DNA of 64,000 nt from Rhizobium mayense (GCF_030272705.1 NZ_JARFYM010000006.1:1-64000); one strand, 5' to 3'. Counted from the first letter of the stretch, positions 35,812 to 45,500 are shown. Notes: generated by a model from the letters alone, not told the origin. Numbers and translations are program-made.

Positions 35812-36183
35812 ATGAAGATTAGAACCAGCCTTGCTCTTATTGCCGCCGCGGCAGCGCTGTCCGCCTGCGTCGATTTCGGCGGATCGAGGGCTCCGCCTGC
35901 TACCCGCGCCAGCGTGCAGCCGCAGGGAGTGGAAGGTAATTGGAGCGATGCGAACGGCCTAATTTCCACCTTCCAGGCCGGCACATTCACGACTCACACC
36001 ACCGACAGCAACTCGGTTCTGGCTTCCGGCACCTATTCCAACGTCTCCCCCGGCCTGATCGAGATCAACATGACCTCGCTGGTGCGCAAGACGCAGTCCA
36101 AGATCAACTGCGCCCTGATCAGCCCCTACCAGCTCAACTGCACCTCCGATGCCGGGAAACAGTTTTCCCTCAATCGCCGATAG
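35812..36183 (+). CDS. omp10: Outer-membrane lipoprotein Omp10 homologue
   Basis: A 123-residue lipoprotein. A signal sequence ends in a lipobox, LSACVDFGG, with Cys18 as the likely lipidated residue. The mature part (GVEGNWSDANGLISTFQAGT, SNVSPGLIEINMTSLVRK and SKINCALISPYQLNCTSDAG) closely follows Brucella Omp10. The ATG at 35812 has GGGAGA upstream. It lies downstream of hss but after a terminator, so it has its own promoter. The role is envelope-related; exact function unknown. Confidence 0.88.
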   Translation: MKIRTSLALIAAAAALSACVDFGGSRAPPATRASVQPQGVEGNWSDANGLISTFQAGTFTTHTTDSNSVLASGTYSNVSPGLIEINMTSLVRKTQSKINCALISPYQLNCTSDAGKQFSLNRR

Positions 36184-36562
36184 GCTAAAACAGGCGGTAT
36201 AGACGGATAGCGCCATGCGTAGAACGGCGCGATTTCGGTCTTGCCGCCCCATTGCCGCTCACGCTCCTGGCGGAGGTTCTTGCCGCCAATAGCGACAAGG
36301 CGTGGAGCCGTGCTCGATTGCGACGGACGACCGGCATATCCATCACCGCCCTGTTCAATTTTTTACTCCATCGGCTGGCACCTATGGCCCCGCTTCCTTC
36401 CAAGCATGTGCCTGATCCCACGAGCGATTCCGCCTCTTTGTAAAATCCTAATGAAGCCAACAGCTTTTGCTTGCGCTCACTCCGCCGTGATGAAAACATC
36501 TGTTTGGGGGACCGCCTTGGGGCACAGGCGGGCCGGAATGTGATGACTAACAGGAGAGACAG
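36184..36562. other. Intergenic region upstream of the 5'-nucleotidase gene
   Basis: About 380 bp between omp10 and the 5'-nucleotidase gene. Short open frames are present on both strands without recognisable domains or good ribosome sites. Only the AACAGGAGAGACAG ribosome site just before 36563 is clear. Confidence 0.45.
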
Positions 36563-38824
36563 ATGAAGCAGCCCTTCGGAGTGGGTTTATTGGCCGCCAC
36601 GCTGCTGGCGCTCAGCAGCAGCGCCGCCTTTGCGGACTATCAGCTCAACATCCTGCACTTCAATGATTTGCATTCGCGCATAGAGTCGATCAACAAGTTC
36701 GATGCCACCTGCTCCGCAGCAGAGGAAGCCAAGAATGAATGCTTTGGCGGCGTCGCACGTCTGAAGACGGCGATCGACCAGAGGCGTGCCGCGCTTGCCG
36801 GCCAGAATGTGCTGGTGCTCGATGCTGGCGATAATTTCCAGGGCTCGCTGTTCTACACCACCTACAAAGGCGCCGCCGAGGTCGAATTCCTCAACGACAT
36901 GAAAATCGACGCCATGACGGTCGGCAATCATGAGTTTGATGATGGCGAAGGCCCGCTTGCCGCCTTCCTCGACAAAGCGCAATTCCCCGTCGTCACCGCC
37001 AATCTGGTGGTCGACGACCAATCGAAAATCGGCGACCGCATCAAGAAATCCATCGTGCTCGATATCGGCGGCCAGAAGGTCGGTATCGTCGGCGCGGTTA
37101 CCACCGAGACCCCCGAGCTCGCCTCGCCCGGCCCTCACGTCAAGATCACCGACGATGCCGCCGCCATCAGCGCCGAGGTAGATGGGCTGAAGTCGCAGGG
37201 CGTCAACAAGATTATCGCGCTCACCCATGTCGGCTATCCGCGCGATGTCGAGAAGATTGCCAGGATCGCCGGCGTCGATGTCGTCGTCGGCGGCCATTCG
37301 CACACGCTGCTGTCGAACACCGACCCGAAAGCGGCCGGCCCCTATCCGACCATGGTCGACAACCCAGCCGGCTATAAGGTTCCGGTCGTTCAGGCCGCCT
37401 CCTACAGCAAATATCTCGGCGATATCGTCATCACCTTCGATGACAATGGCGTCGTCAAGGAAGCCAAAGGCGATCCGATCCTGCTCGATTCTTCGGTCAA
37501 ACCGGATCCCGCCATCACTGCCCGTATCCAGGAAATGGCCAAGCCGATCGAAGAGCTGCGCCACAAGGTCATCGGCTCCTCCACCGACGCGATCGATGGA
37601 TCGCGCGAAGTCTGCCGCGCAGCCGAATGCCCCATGGGCAATCTCGTGACCGACGCCATGCTCGATCGCACGAAAAACCAGGGCATCAGTATCGCCATCC
37701 AGAACGGCGGCGGCCTGCGCGCCTCCATCGGCGGCGGCAACGTCACCATGGGTGACGTGCTGACCGTGCTGCCGTTCCAGAACACGGTCGCCACCTTCCA
37801 GTTGACCGGCGCCGACATAAAGGCGGCGCTGGAAAACGGCCTCAGCCAGATCGAGGACGGCGCTGGCCGCTTCCCGCAGGTCGCCGGTCTCAAATATACT
37901 TTTGACAAATCAAAGCCACCCGGCAGCCGGGTTGTCTCCGTGCTGGTGCAGGAAGGCACAGAATTCGTACCGCTCGATCCGAACAAAACCTACGGCGTCG
38001 TCAGCAACAATTATATGCGTGCCGGCGGGGACGGCTACGTCGTCTTCGCGCAAAACGCTAAGAATGCCTATGACTTCGGCCCCGATCTGGAAGCAGTCGT
38101 CGCCGACTATCTGGCGGCGCATAACCCCTACAAGCCCTATACGGACGGCCGCGTGACCCAGGTTGGCGGAACCCCAGCCGCCGCCCAACCGGAGGCGGCC
38201 AAGCCGGTTGACGGGCAGCAGGCAGCGGCGTCGGATCAGAAACCTGCGCCAGCAGCGACCGATGCGAGCACAGCCCCTTCCACAGCGGCACCCGCGACTT
38301 CAGCACCAACCACGTCAACAGCTCAGACTACGACGACCGCTCCAGCAACAACAGCTCCCGCCGCCACCGCTCCAGCCGCGACTGCGACGGCACCCGGCAC
38401 CAACACGACACCCGACACGTCAACGTCTCAGACCACCGCGCCCGCCGCGACGCCTCCCGCAACAACGACAGCGCCCACCACAACCGCGCCGGCTGCTTCA
38501 GCACCCAGCACCAACGCCCCGGCTACAACGTCTCAGACCGCCGCGCCAACAACGACCCCTCCGGCAACAACGACCACCACCCCGACGACGACGGCTCCTG
38601 CTGCCACGACAACGGCACCAGAGACCACCGCACCGGCGCCTCAGGCTAGCGAGCAGCCGAAAACGCCGACCACCCATGTCGTCGCCGCCGGTGATACCCT
38701 GTGGGATCTCGCCAGAACCTATTACGGCGATGCCAATGAATGGCACAGGCTTGCGGCCGCCAACCGCCATCTCAGGCCACACCACCTTGCGATCGGCCGT
38801 GAATTGGAGATTCCGGCCAAGTAA
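36563..38824 (+). CDS. Exported 5'-nucleotidase with Thr/Ala/Pro linker and C-terminal LysM
   Basis: A 753-residue exported protein. After a signal peptide (ATLLALSSSAAFA) comes a metallophosphatase domain with NILHFNDLHSR, VLDAGDNFQGS, TVGNHEFDDGEG and GGHSHTLL metal-ligand motifs, then a 5'-nucleotidase C-terminal domain (IQNGGGLRASIGGGNVTMGD). Residues about 540-695 are almost only Thr, Ala and Pro. A LysM domain (THVVAAGDTLWDLARTYYGD) ends the protein. It is likely a UshA-like periplasmic nucleotidase tethered to peptidoglycan. The linker's codon pattern is repetitive. A terminator follows. Confidence 0.9.
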   Translation: MKQPFGVGLLAATLLALSSSAAFADYQLNILHFNDLHSRIESINKFDATCSAAEEAKNECFGGVARLKTAIDQRRAALAGQNVLVLDAGDNFQGSLFYTTYKGAAEVEFLNDMKIDAMTVGNHEFDDGEGPLAAFLDKAQFPVVTANLVVDDQSKIGDRIKKSIVLDIGGQKVGIVGAVTTETPELASPGPHVKITDDAAAISAEVDGLKSQGVNKIIALTHVGYPRDVEKIARIAGVDVVVGGHSHTLLSNTDPKAAGPYPTMVDNPAGYKVPVVQAASYSKYLGDIVITFDDNGVVKEAKGDPILLDSSVKPDPAITARIQEMAKPIEELRHKVIGSSTDAIDGSREVCRAAECPMGNLVTDAMLDRTKNQGISIAIQNGGGLRASIGGGNVTMGDVLTVLPFQNTVATFQLTGADIKAALENGLSQIEDGAGRFPQVAGLKYTFDKSKPPGSRVVSVLVQEGTEFVPLDPNKTYGVVSNNYMRAGGDGYVVFAQNAKNAYDFGPDLEAVVADYLAAHNPYKPYTDGRVTQVGGTPAAAQPEAAKPVDGQQAAASDQKPAPAATDASTAPSTAAPATSAPTTSTAQTTTTAPATTAPAATAPAATATAPGTNTTPDTSTSQTTAPAATPPATTTAPTTTAPAASAPSTNAPATTSQTAAPTTTPPATTTTTPTTTAPAATTTAPETTAPAPQASEQPKTPTTHVVAAGDTLWDLARTYYGDANEWHRLAAANRHLRPHHLAIGRELEIPAK

Positions 38825-38848
38825 GGACGATTTGTCTCGCAATCGTCG

Positions 38849-38878
38849 GCCGGTCCGGGCTTTCCCGGGCCGGCTTTT
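38849..38878 (+). terminator. Intrinsic terminator of the 5'-nucleotidase gene
   Basis: GCCGGTCCGGG (38849-38859) pairs with CCCGGGCCGGC (38864-38874), with one T-G wobble, and is followed by TTTT. Confidence 0.82.
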
Positions 38879-38922
38879 GTTCCTATGTGAGGTGCTTCGT
38901 TTCGCTAAGAGGACCACAATTG

Positions 38923-39948
38923 ATGACCGCAGAAGCCCCGGCTGGCCAATCGCAACAGAAATCCGGCAGGATCGGTGTCCTTCTCGTCAATCTCGGCACA
39001 CCCGACGGCACCGACTACACCTCGATGCGACGCTATCTGCGCGAATTCCTGACCGACAAACGCGTCATCGAATGGTCTCCGTGGAAATGGTACCCGATCC
39101 TCTTCGGCATCGTCCTCAACACCCGCCCCGGCAAGGTCGGCAAGGCCTATGAGACGATCTGGAACAAGGAAAAGAACGAAAGTTTCCTGCGCACCTATAC
39201 CCGCAACCAGTCGGATTTGATGGCCGGGCGGCTGAAGGACTTGCCCGGCGTTATCGTCGATTGGGCCATGCGCTACGGCAAGCCATCGATCGGCGAGCGT
39301 ATTCAGGGGCTAAAGGATCAGGGCTGCGACCGCATCCTGCTGTTTCCGCTCTATCCGCAATATGCGGCCGCGACCACCGCCACCGTCAATGACAAGGCTT
39401 TCGAGAAACTGATGGCCATGCGCTGGCAGCCGGCGCTACGCACCGTGCCCGATTATCATCCCGATCCCACCTATATCGAGGCGCTCGCCAACTCCGTCAC
39501 CCGGCATCTCGCCACGCTCGACTGGCAACCGGAAAAGATTTTGGCCTCCTTCCACGGTATTCCGCTTTCCTATTCCGAAAAGGGCGATCCCTATTACGGC
39601 CAATGTATCGAGACCACTCGATTGCTGCGCGAGAAGCTCGGCCTTTCCAAAGAACAGCTCATAGTCACTTTCCAGTCCCGCTTCGGCCCGGAAGAATGGC
39701 TTCAGCCTTATACCGACAAAACGGTGGAGCGCCTCGCGAAGGAAGGCACCAAACGCATCGCTGTCCTCAATCCGGGCTTCGTCTCGGACTGCCTGGAAAC
39801 GCTCGAGGAAATCGCCGAACAAGCTGCCGAATCATTCCACCACAATGGTGGCGAGAAATTCACACACATCCCCTGTCTGAACGACAGTGAGGATGGCATG
39901 CGTGTGCTTGAGAAGGTCGTGCGGCGGGAGCTGTTGGGCTGGGCTTAG
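38923..39948 (+). CDS. hemH: Ferrochelatase
   Basis: A 341-residue enzyme that inserts ferrous iron into protoporphyrin IX, the last step of haem synthesis. Family motifs are GVLLVNLGTPDGTDYTSMRR, RYLREFLTDKRVIEW, the metal-site histidine in LASFHGIPLSYSEKGDPY, and QSRFGPEEWLQPYTD. The ATG at 38923 follows AAGAGGACC. Although the reading frame is open further upstream, the conserved core begins only after residue 15, supporting this start. It converges with the HtrA-like gene. Confidence 0.96.
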   Translation: MTAEAPAGQSQQKSGRIGVLLVNLGTPDGTDYTSMRRYLREFLTDKRVIEWSPWKWYPILFGIVLNTRPGKVGKAYETIWNKEKNESFLRTYTRNQSDLMAGRLKDLPGVIVDWAMRYGKPSIGERIQGLKDQGCDRILLFPLYPQYAAATTATVNDKAFEKLMAMRWQPALRTVPDYHPDPTYIEALANSVTRHLATLDWQPEKILASFHGIPLSYSEKGDPYYGQCIETTRLLREKLGLSKEQLIVTFQSRFGPEEWLQPYTDKTVERLAKEGTKRIAVLNPGFVSDCLETLEEIAEQAAESFHHNGGEKFTHIPCLNDSEDGMRVLEKVVRRELLGWA

Positions 39949-39978
39949 CACCCGAAGCTCCAATGCGCCCGCGTTGCC

Positions 39979-40887
39979 TCACTGCAGTTGCGGCTTCCGG
40001 AGAAAACTGTTGCGATCGGCCGATTTGACGCGCAGCCATGCCTCTCGACCGTCACGCAATATCCTCATGGGGATTTCTGCGCCGGCAGGGCCACTTTCCC
40101 ACACCTTGCGATAGAAATCTGCGAGACTATCAACCTCTCCATCTCGGATCTCGGAGATGACGTCGCCCCGACGCAAGCCCGCCTGCGCAGCCGGCCCCCC
40201 TTCCGCCACGCTCATGACCACGACTTCGCCGTTGCTCTCGGCGGAGAATGCGCCGAGCCAGGGTCTGGGCGGCTTGTTGACCTGGCCTCGATTGAGCAGA
40301 TCATCAAGAATAGGCGGCAGCAGATTGATCGGCACGACCATATTGATATCGGCAGTTTCCTCGTCTTGGGATGCCATTTGCAGGTGAAGCGAGCCGATAC
40401 CCAAAAGCTTGCCGTCCCTATCGATTAGCGCGGCGCCGCCCCATGAGGGATGAGCGGGCGCGACGAAGATCGCCTCGTCGAGCAGATATTCCCAATAACC
40501 AGCGAATTCCTGTTTGGCCACGATGTTCGCGCGGACGAATTGACCGATCCCGTCGGCAATCACCACGGGATCGCCGATCTCGGCCTTAGCCGCATCGCCG
40601 AAATCCAGTGCCGGGACGCCAAGCGACCCCAGCGCCTGGACCAAGCCAAAACCGGTTTCCTGATCATAGGCAAGCGCATGAGCAGGAACCACATGACCGT
40701 CATTGGTCGTCAACCAGACCTCGTCGGCCTCGGTGATCAGATAACCGATCGTGAGCACCAGCCCATTGCCTCTGATCACTACACCGCTGCCTTCCCGCCG
40801 GGTCCCTAACGCCCCGGCCGTGAAGGCATCTTCCGGGATTGAAGCGTGTACGGCCACGATTGACCGCAAAGTCCTATCGATATTCAT
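39979..40887 (-). CDS. HtrA/S1C-like PDZ protein lacking the catalytic triad (pseudoprotease)
   Basis: A 302-residue trypsin-like plus PDZ protein without a signal peptide. The fold is clear (GSGVVIRGNGLVLT, DINMVVPINLLP, and a PDZ domain with GGPAAQAGLRRGDVISEI). Aligned with DegP by eye, the catalytic histidine is Tyr49 (TIGYLI), the aspartate is Gly79 (QETGFGLV) and the serine is Trp149 (PSWGGAAL). All three are therefore absent, so it should bind rather than cut peptides. The ATG at 40887 follows GAGGGTGAG. The coding sequence is intact, arguing for retained function. Confidence 0.83.
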   Translation of the reverse strand: MNIDRTLRSIVAVHASIPEDAFTAGALGTRREGSGVVIRGNGLVLTIGYLITEADEVWLTTNDGHVVPAHALAYDQETGFGLVQALGSLGVPALDFGDAAKAEIGDPVVIADGIGQFVRANIVAKQEFAGYWEYLLDEAIFVAPAHPSWGGAALIDRDGKLLGIGSLHLQMASQDEETADINMVVPINLLPPILDDLLNRGQVNKPPRPWLGAFSAESNGEVVVMSVAEGGPAAQAGLRRGDVISEIRDGEVDSLADFYRKVWESGPAGAEIPMRILRDGREAWLRVKSADRNSFLRKPQLQ

Positions 40888-41292
40888 TGTCTCACCCTCG
40901 TGATGCGCCATGCGATGGCTCAGAAGGCTACGCGACGGCAGAAACCGGATACATTTCCTACCCTTAAGGTATGACGATAGATGGTAAGTGCAAGACCTTG
41001 CGCGAGATTGAGTATCTCGGCCACCTTCGGCTGAATTTATCCCGCAGACCTGCAGGCGACGGGAGTTGCCCCTTCGGGCCAGGAAGCTGAAGTTTCCGCC
41101 CGCATTTTCATGCCGTAAAGCGACGCAAAAGGTCTGGCGGCGCGGCCCATTCCGCCCTTGCCGAGAACATGCTAACCCACCACATCAGATTGACCTGCTG
41201 CGCCGCCTATTCACCCGAATGGGCCGATATCGCGGCAGTTCTTTGAAGTGACGTAGACCCTGCGTCGTGCGGGAGCGTCCAGGGAGGATTTT
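40888..41292. other. Intergenic region between divergent pseudoprotease and slipin genes
   Basis: About 400 bp that must hold two divergent promoters. The only clear element is AGGGAGGATTTT just before the slipin start. No RNA gene, repeat or open frame with family resemblance was recognised. Confidence 0.45.
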
Positions 41293-42309
41293 ATGGTAAT
41301 CGGTGGGTTCAGCATCGTTGTGGTTGCCTTGGTTGTCTTGGTCATCCTGGTGCTGTTTGCAGGAATCAAGACCGTGCCGCAGGGATATCGCTACACGGTC
41401 CAGCGCTTCGGCCGTTATATGCGCACGCTGGAGCCGGGGCTCAATCTAATCGTGCCCTTCATCGAAACGATCGGCGCGCGCATGAATGTGATGGAACAGG
41501 TCCTCGCCGTCCCGACGCAAGAGGTCATCACCAAGGACAATGCCAGCATCGCTGCCGATGCGGTCGCCTTCTTCCAGGTGCTGAATGCGGCTCAGGCTGC
41601 CTATCAGATCACCAATCTCGAAACCGCGATCCTCAATCTCACCAAGACGAACATCCGCTCCGTCATGGGCTCGATGGATCTCGACGAATTGCTGTCGAAT
41701 CGCGACGCCATCAACGAGCGACTGTTACGCGTGGTCGATGAAGCGGCCGAGCCCTGGGGCATCAAGGTGACGCGCGTGGAAATCAAGGACATCCAGCCGC
41801 CGAAGGATCTCGTCGATGCCATGGCGCGGCAGATGAAGGCCGAGCGCGAAAAGCGCGCCCAGGTTCTTGAAGCGGAAGGCTTGCGCAACGCACAGATTCT
41901 GCGCGCCGAAGGCGCCAAGCAGGCCGCAGTTCTCCAGGCCGAAGGCCAGCGTGAGGCAGCGTTCCGCAATGCCGAGGCCCGCGAACGCCTCGCCGAGGCA
42001 GAAGCCAAGGCGACGCGCGTGGTGTCTGAGGCCATTGCGGAGGGCAATGTGCAGGCGATCAATTACTTCATTGCGCAAAAATACACGGAAGCCCTGAGCG
42101 CGATCGGCTCCGCCGGCAATTCGAAGATTGTGCTTATGCCGATGGAAGCCAGCTCCATTATCGGTTCACTGGGCGGCATCGGCGCCATCGCCCGCGAAGT
42201 CTTCGGCGACAATGGCGATGGCAACGGCGCACCGCAGCCGCCCCGTCCACGGACCGGCCCCGCACGCACCACGCCTTCGATCAATCCTTTGACGCCGAGG
42301 GAGAGCTGA
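41293..42309 (+). CDS. SPFH/stomatin-like (slipin) membrane protein
   Basis: A 338-residue protein with one N-terminal membrane helix (IVVVALVVLVILVLFAGI), an SPFH domain (VPQGYRYTVQRFGRYMRTLE, GINLIVPFIE-like core, and RVEIKDIQPPKDLVDAMARQ), and a long Ala/Glu/Arg coiled coil. This is the QmcA/paraslipin type that forms membrane scaffolds. It starts after AGGGAGGA and lies 1 bp from an NfeD gene, its usual partner, supporting a membrane microdomain or quality-control role. Confidence 0.93.
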   Translation: MVIGGFSIVVVALVVLVILVLFAGIKTVPQGYRYTVQRFGRYMRTLEPGLNLIVPFIETIGARMNVMEQVLAVPTQEVITKDNASIAADAVAFFQVLNAAQAAYQITNLETAILNLTKTNIRSVMGSMDLDELLSNRDAINERLLRVVDEAAEPWGIKVTRVEIKDIQPPKDLVDAMARQMKAEREKRAQVLEAEGLRNAQILRAEGAKQAAVLQAEGQREAAFRNAEARERLAEAEAKATRVVSEAIAEGNVQAINYFIAQKYTEALSAIGSAGNSKIVLMPMEASSIIGSLGGIGAIAREVFGDNGDGNGAPQPPRPRTGPARTTPSINPLTPRES

Positions 42310-42310
42310 G

Positions 42311-42769
42311 ATGTTCGACAATCTCGTCGTCGAACTCGGCCCTTGGAGCTGGTGGCTGGTGGGCCTGGTGCTGCTCGCCGCTGAACTGATCCTGCCGGGC
42401 TTCTTCCTGGTGTGGATCGGCTTGGCTGGCATCATCGTCGGCGCTTTGTCGCTGCTTTTCTGGGATAGCACCTTCTGGATCTGGCAGGTGCAAGGACTTG
42501 TCTTCGCCGCCACGGCCGTGATCGTCACCCTGCTCGGTCGTCGCTATCTCTATGGCAACAACCGGGCCACCGACGAGCCTTTCCTGAACCAGCGCAGCGC
42601 CAGCCTGGTCGGTCGCACAGCAACGCTCGACCAACCGATCACCGAAGGCCGGGGGCGCATTCGCTTGAACGATACCTATTGGACGGTCAACGGACCCGAT
42701 TTGCCCGTGGGCACCCGCGTAAGAGTTGTTGCCAGCAGCGGCCGCGACCTCACGGTCGAACCCGCCTGA
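42311..42769 (+). CDS. NfeD-family membrane protein
   Basis: A 152-residue short NfeD protein: three or so membrane segments (WWLVGLVLLAAELILPGFFL, IIVGALSLLF and IWQVQGLVFAATAVIVTLLG) followed by a C-terminal OB-fold (SLVGRTATLDQPITEGRGRI...GTRVRVVASSGRDLTVEPA). Short NfeDs are almost always paired with an SPFH protein, as here at a 1-bp gap, and probably stabilise its assembly. Its stop adjoins the convergent isomerase gene. Confidence 0.94.
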   Translation: MFDNLVVELGPWSWWLVGLVLLAAELILPGFFLVWIGLAGIIVGALSLLFWDSTFWIWQVQGLVFAATAVIVTLLGRRYLYGNNRATDEPFLNQRSASLVGRTATLDQPITEGRGRIRLNDTYWTVNGPDLPVGTRVRVVASSGRDLTVEPA

Positions 42770-43765
42770 TCAGGCGACGCCGATCCGCAGCAGATCGTGG
42801 AAGTGGACGATCCCGATAGGCCGCCGAGCGTCGTCGACAACGATCAGCGCCGAGATGTTGTGGCGGTTGAGCAATGCCATCGCGCCGGTCGCCAAGGTCG
42901 TTTCCTTCACCGTCTTCGGATTGCGCGTCATCACGTCGTCCACGCACATCTCCGCAAGACTGCTGCCAAGATTGCGGGCAATATCGCCATCGGTCACAAT
43001 GCCGCAAAGGCACCCGTCATCATCGATCACGCCGACGCAACCGAAGCGCATTTGCGCCAGCGTCATGACGGCTTCGCGCATGCCGGTGCCAAGCTTGACT
43101 AGCGGCACGCGATCGTCCTTGTGCATGATATCGGCGACATGGGAGAGGCTGGCGCCGAGCTTGCCGCCGGGATGGAAGGTACGGAAGTCCTCCGCGGTGA
43201 AGCCCCGCGCCTCCAACAGCGCCACCGCAAGCGCATCGCCGATCGCAAGCTGCAACAGCGTCGATGTCGTTGGCGCCAGCCCGTGCGGGCAGGCTTCCTG
43301 CTCCTTGGGCAGTAACAGGACCACATCCGACTCGCGCGCCAGCGTCGAGGTCTCGCCGGCGGTAATAGCGATCAAGGGGATCGAGAAACGACGGGAATAG
43401 CTGATGATGCCGCGCAATTCAGCGCTTTCGCCACTCCAGGACATGGCGACGATGACGTCGTCATGCGTAATCATGCCGAGATCGCCGTGATTGGCCTCGA
43501 CCGGATGGACGAAGAAAGCCGGCGTTCCCGTGGAGGCAAGAGTGGCCGCAAGCTTATTGCCGATATGGCCACTCTTGCCGACACCAGTGATGATGACGCG
43601 GCCGGTGATATCGCCGACGATCTCGACAGCACGGCTGAAGGGCTCCGCCAGACCATTGGTCAGTGCGCGTTCCAGCGACTCCATGCCCCGTCTCTCGGTC
43701 TCGATCGTCCGCATTGCGGACTCGATCGCACCGTTCTCGATGAGTCTTACAGCTCTCTTGTTCAT
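42770..43765 (-). CDS. kdsD: Arabinose-5-phosphate isomerase (KdsD/KpsF/GutQ family)
   Basis: A 331-residue enzyme interconverting ribulose-5-phosphate and arabinose-5-phosphate, the precursor of the LPS sugar Kdo. An N-terminal SIS domain carries ITGVGKSGHIGNKLAATLAS and HPVEANHGDLGMI, and two CBS domains occupy the C-terminal third (VADIMHKDDRVPLV, VDDVMTRNPKTVKETTLA). The domain layout matches KdsD/GutQ. It converges with nfeD. Assignment to KdsD rather than a capsule or sugar-alcohol paralogue is by family resemblance only. Confidence 0.9.
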   Translation of the reverse strand: MNKRAVRLIENGAIESAMRTIETERRGMESLERALTNGLAEPFSRAVEIVGDITGRVIITGVGKSGHIGNKLAATLASTGTPAFFVHPVEANHGDLGMITHDDVIVAMSWSGESAELRGIISYSRRFSIPLIAITAGETSTLARESDVVLLLPKEQEACPHGLAPTTSTLLQLAIGDALAVALLEARGFTAEDFRTFHPGGKLGASLSHVADIMHKDDRVPLVKLGTGMREAVMTLAQMRFGCVGVIDDDGCLCGIVTDGDIARNLGSSLAEMCVDDVMTRNPKTVKETTLATGAMALLNRHNISALIVVDDARRPIGIVHFHDLLRIGVA

Positions 43766-43962
43766 TACGGAGGCCTAACGCTTTTCTGCAAATCTGTCCA
43801 CCGGAGATGAATTTTGTGCAACGGAGATGGCTCGTCGCACCACCAGAGCCAGTTCCATCACCGTGACTCCTTGTAGTCGGTTGGCAAGGAAGCGTTAACT
43901 ATGGGCCTTTACGGTTGGGTAACGATTTAAGGCATTTCCAGTAAGGTCAGACATAGGATCAA

Positions 43963-45489
43963 ATGGACATTGGCAAGAACAAGGCGGGTGGTTGCTCCCT
44001 CCGGCTGACGGCGTGCGCTGCATCCGCTCTGCTGGGGTGGGGCGTGCTCGCCATGCCGATTCATGCGCAATCGCTCGATGCCAGCCAGAACTCCAGCACC
44101 AACTCGACAGCCGCTTCGACCGACACAGACAGCCTCGATCTGCCCGGTTTGGACGCCGCGGGCACGACATCCTCCAAATCCAAGGCGGCGAAGTCCGCGA
44201 ATCAGACCGCGGCAGATACGGCCGCCTCCCCCAATGCCCGCCTCCGGCTCGACGGCATCGACCCGACGACCACTGGCTCCACCCTCGATAACGATCTGCG
44301 CCGCGTCAATTTGCGCGAGACCAGCGTCGATGACCTGAAGGCTCGGCAGTATCCGGATCGCGAAGACGTGCAGGGCATACCGCTCGGCACCTTCACCCTG
44401 CGCCCTTCCGTCAACCAGTCCTTCAATGTCGAGAGCAACCGCACCGGCTCCACCAACGACGACCGCAGCTTCCTGCAGACCGATCTCCGGAGCACGCTGA
44501 AATCGGATTGGGATCGCCATGCCCTGACCATTACCGGCGAGGGTGTTTGGCAGAAAAACCTGAGCGGCAGCGGCGCGGAACAGCCGACTGTCGATATCAA
44601 CGCCGATCTGCGCCTCGACCTTCCCGCCGATACGACGGCGCATGTCATCGCCGGCTATCAGTTCTTCCGTGAAGACACCAGCGATCCGAACGCCATTGCC
44701 GGCGCCTCCAAGCAATCGGCCGTCAACCAGTTCGACGCCGGTGCATCCCTGGAGCGCGATTTCGGCCTGCTGCGCGGCACGACTGCCCTGGCGCTGACTC
44801 GCACCATCTATTCCGATGCCACCCTGTCGGACGGAACGCAGGTTACCCTCAGCGACCGCAACCAAACGGCCGGCACCTGGCGCGGGCGTATCGGCTACGA
44901 GCTGTCACCCGCCCTGATCCCCTTCCTGGAAGCCGATCTCGGGCGCACCATTTACGACCAGTCGCACGACAGCAACGGCTACGCCCGTTCGAACCAGAGT
45001 TACGGCGGCAAAGCGGGCATCGAGCTCGACCTCGGCGAGAAGATGAAGGGCGAGCTGGGCTTCGGCTATCAACACACGGAATTCGACGATTCGCGCCTGG
45101 CCTCGATCGATTCGCCGACCGTCGACGGCAATCTCGCGTGGTCGCCGCAGCGCGGCACCGATGTCAGTATCGGTCTCGCAACCAGCGTTCAACCTTCCAC
45201 GACAGCGGGCGAAAGCGGCTACACCGCCTATCAGCTGACGAGCACATTGAGCCAGGAACTGCGCGACGACCTCACTGCCAAGCTGACCGGCGGCACGATC
45301 TGGCGCGACTACCCGTCCGGCAGCACCACATCAGACGAAATCGAATATGACGCCGCATTCGGCTTCACCTGGGGCATCAACCGCTACCTCGATCTGACCA
45401 GCAACGTCGGCTACCAGCTGACGTCACGAAAGACGGGTGATGATACGAAACAGCTCCAGGCGGGCGTGGGCTTGACCGTGAAAAGGTAG
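43963..45489 (+). CDS. Outer-membrane beta-barrel protein
   Basis: A 508-residue exported protein with a signal sequence (AASALLGWGVLAMPIHAQS), a Ser/Thr/Ala-rich low-complexity stretch to about residue 90, and then a C-terminal barrel region with alternating hydrophobic strands (FTLRPSVNQSFNVESN, ADLRLDLPADTTAHVIAGYQ, FGFTWGINRYLDLTSNVGYQ). The last residues, LQAGVGLTVKR, fit an outer-membrane strand. It resembles the COG5338/BBP2-type barrels of rhizobia, some linked to surface polysaccharide. It converges with galU with a hairpin in between. Confidence 0.83.
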   Translation: MDIGKNKAGGCSLRLTACAASALLGWGVLAMPIHAQSLDASQNSSTNSTAASTDTDSLDLPGLDAAGTTSSKSKAAKSANQTAADTAASPNARLRLDGIDPTTTGSTLDNDLRRVNLRETSVDDLKARQYPDREDVQGIPLGTFTLRPSVNQSFNVESNRTGSTNDDRSFLQTDLRSTLKSDWDRHALTITGEGVWQKNLSGSGAEQPTVDINADLRLDLPADTTAHVIAGYQFFREDTSDPNAIAGASKQSAVNQFDAGASLERDFGLLRGTTALALTRTIYSDATLSDGTQVTLSDRNQTAGTWRGRIGYELSPALIPFLEADLGRTIYDQSHDSNGYARSNQSYGGKAGIELDLGEKMKGELGFGYQHTEFDDSRLASIDSPTVDGNLAWSPQRGTDVSIGLATSVQPSTTAGESGYTAYQLTSTLSQELRDDLTAKLTGGTIWRDYPSGSTTSDEIEYDAAFGFTWGINRYLDLTSNVGYQLTSRKTGDDTKQLQAGVGLTVKR

Positions 45490-45500
45490 GGCATCGGCCA

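Noticed and set aside
36252..36443. 63-codon open frame between omp10 and the 5'-nucleotidase gene
   Set aside because: No ribosome site, no recognised domain, and poor composition; treated as non-coding.
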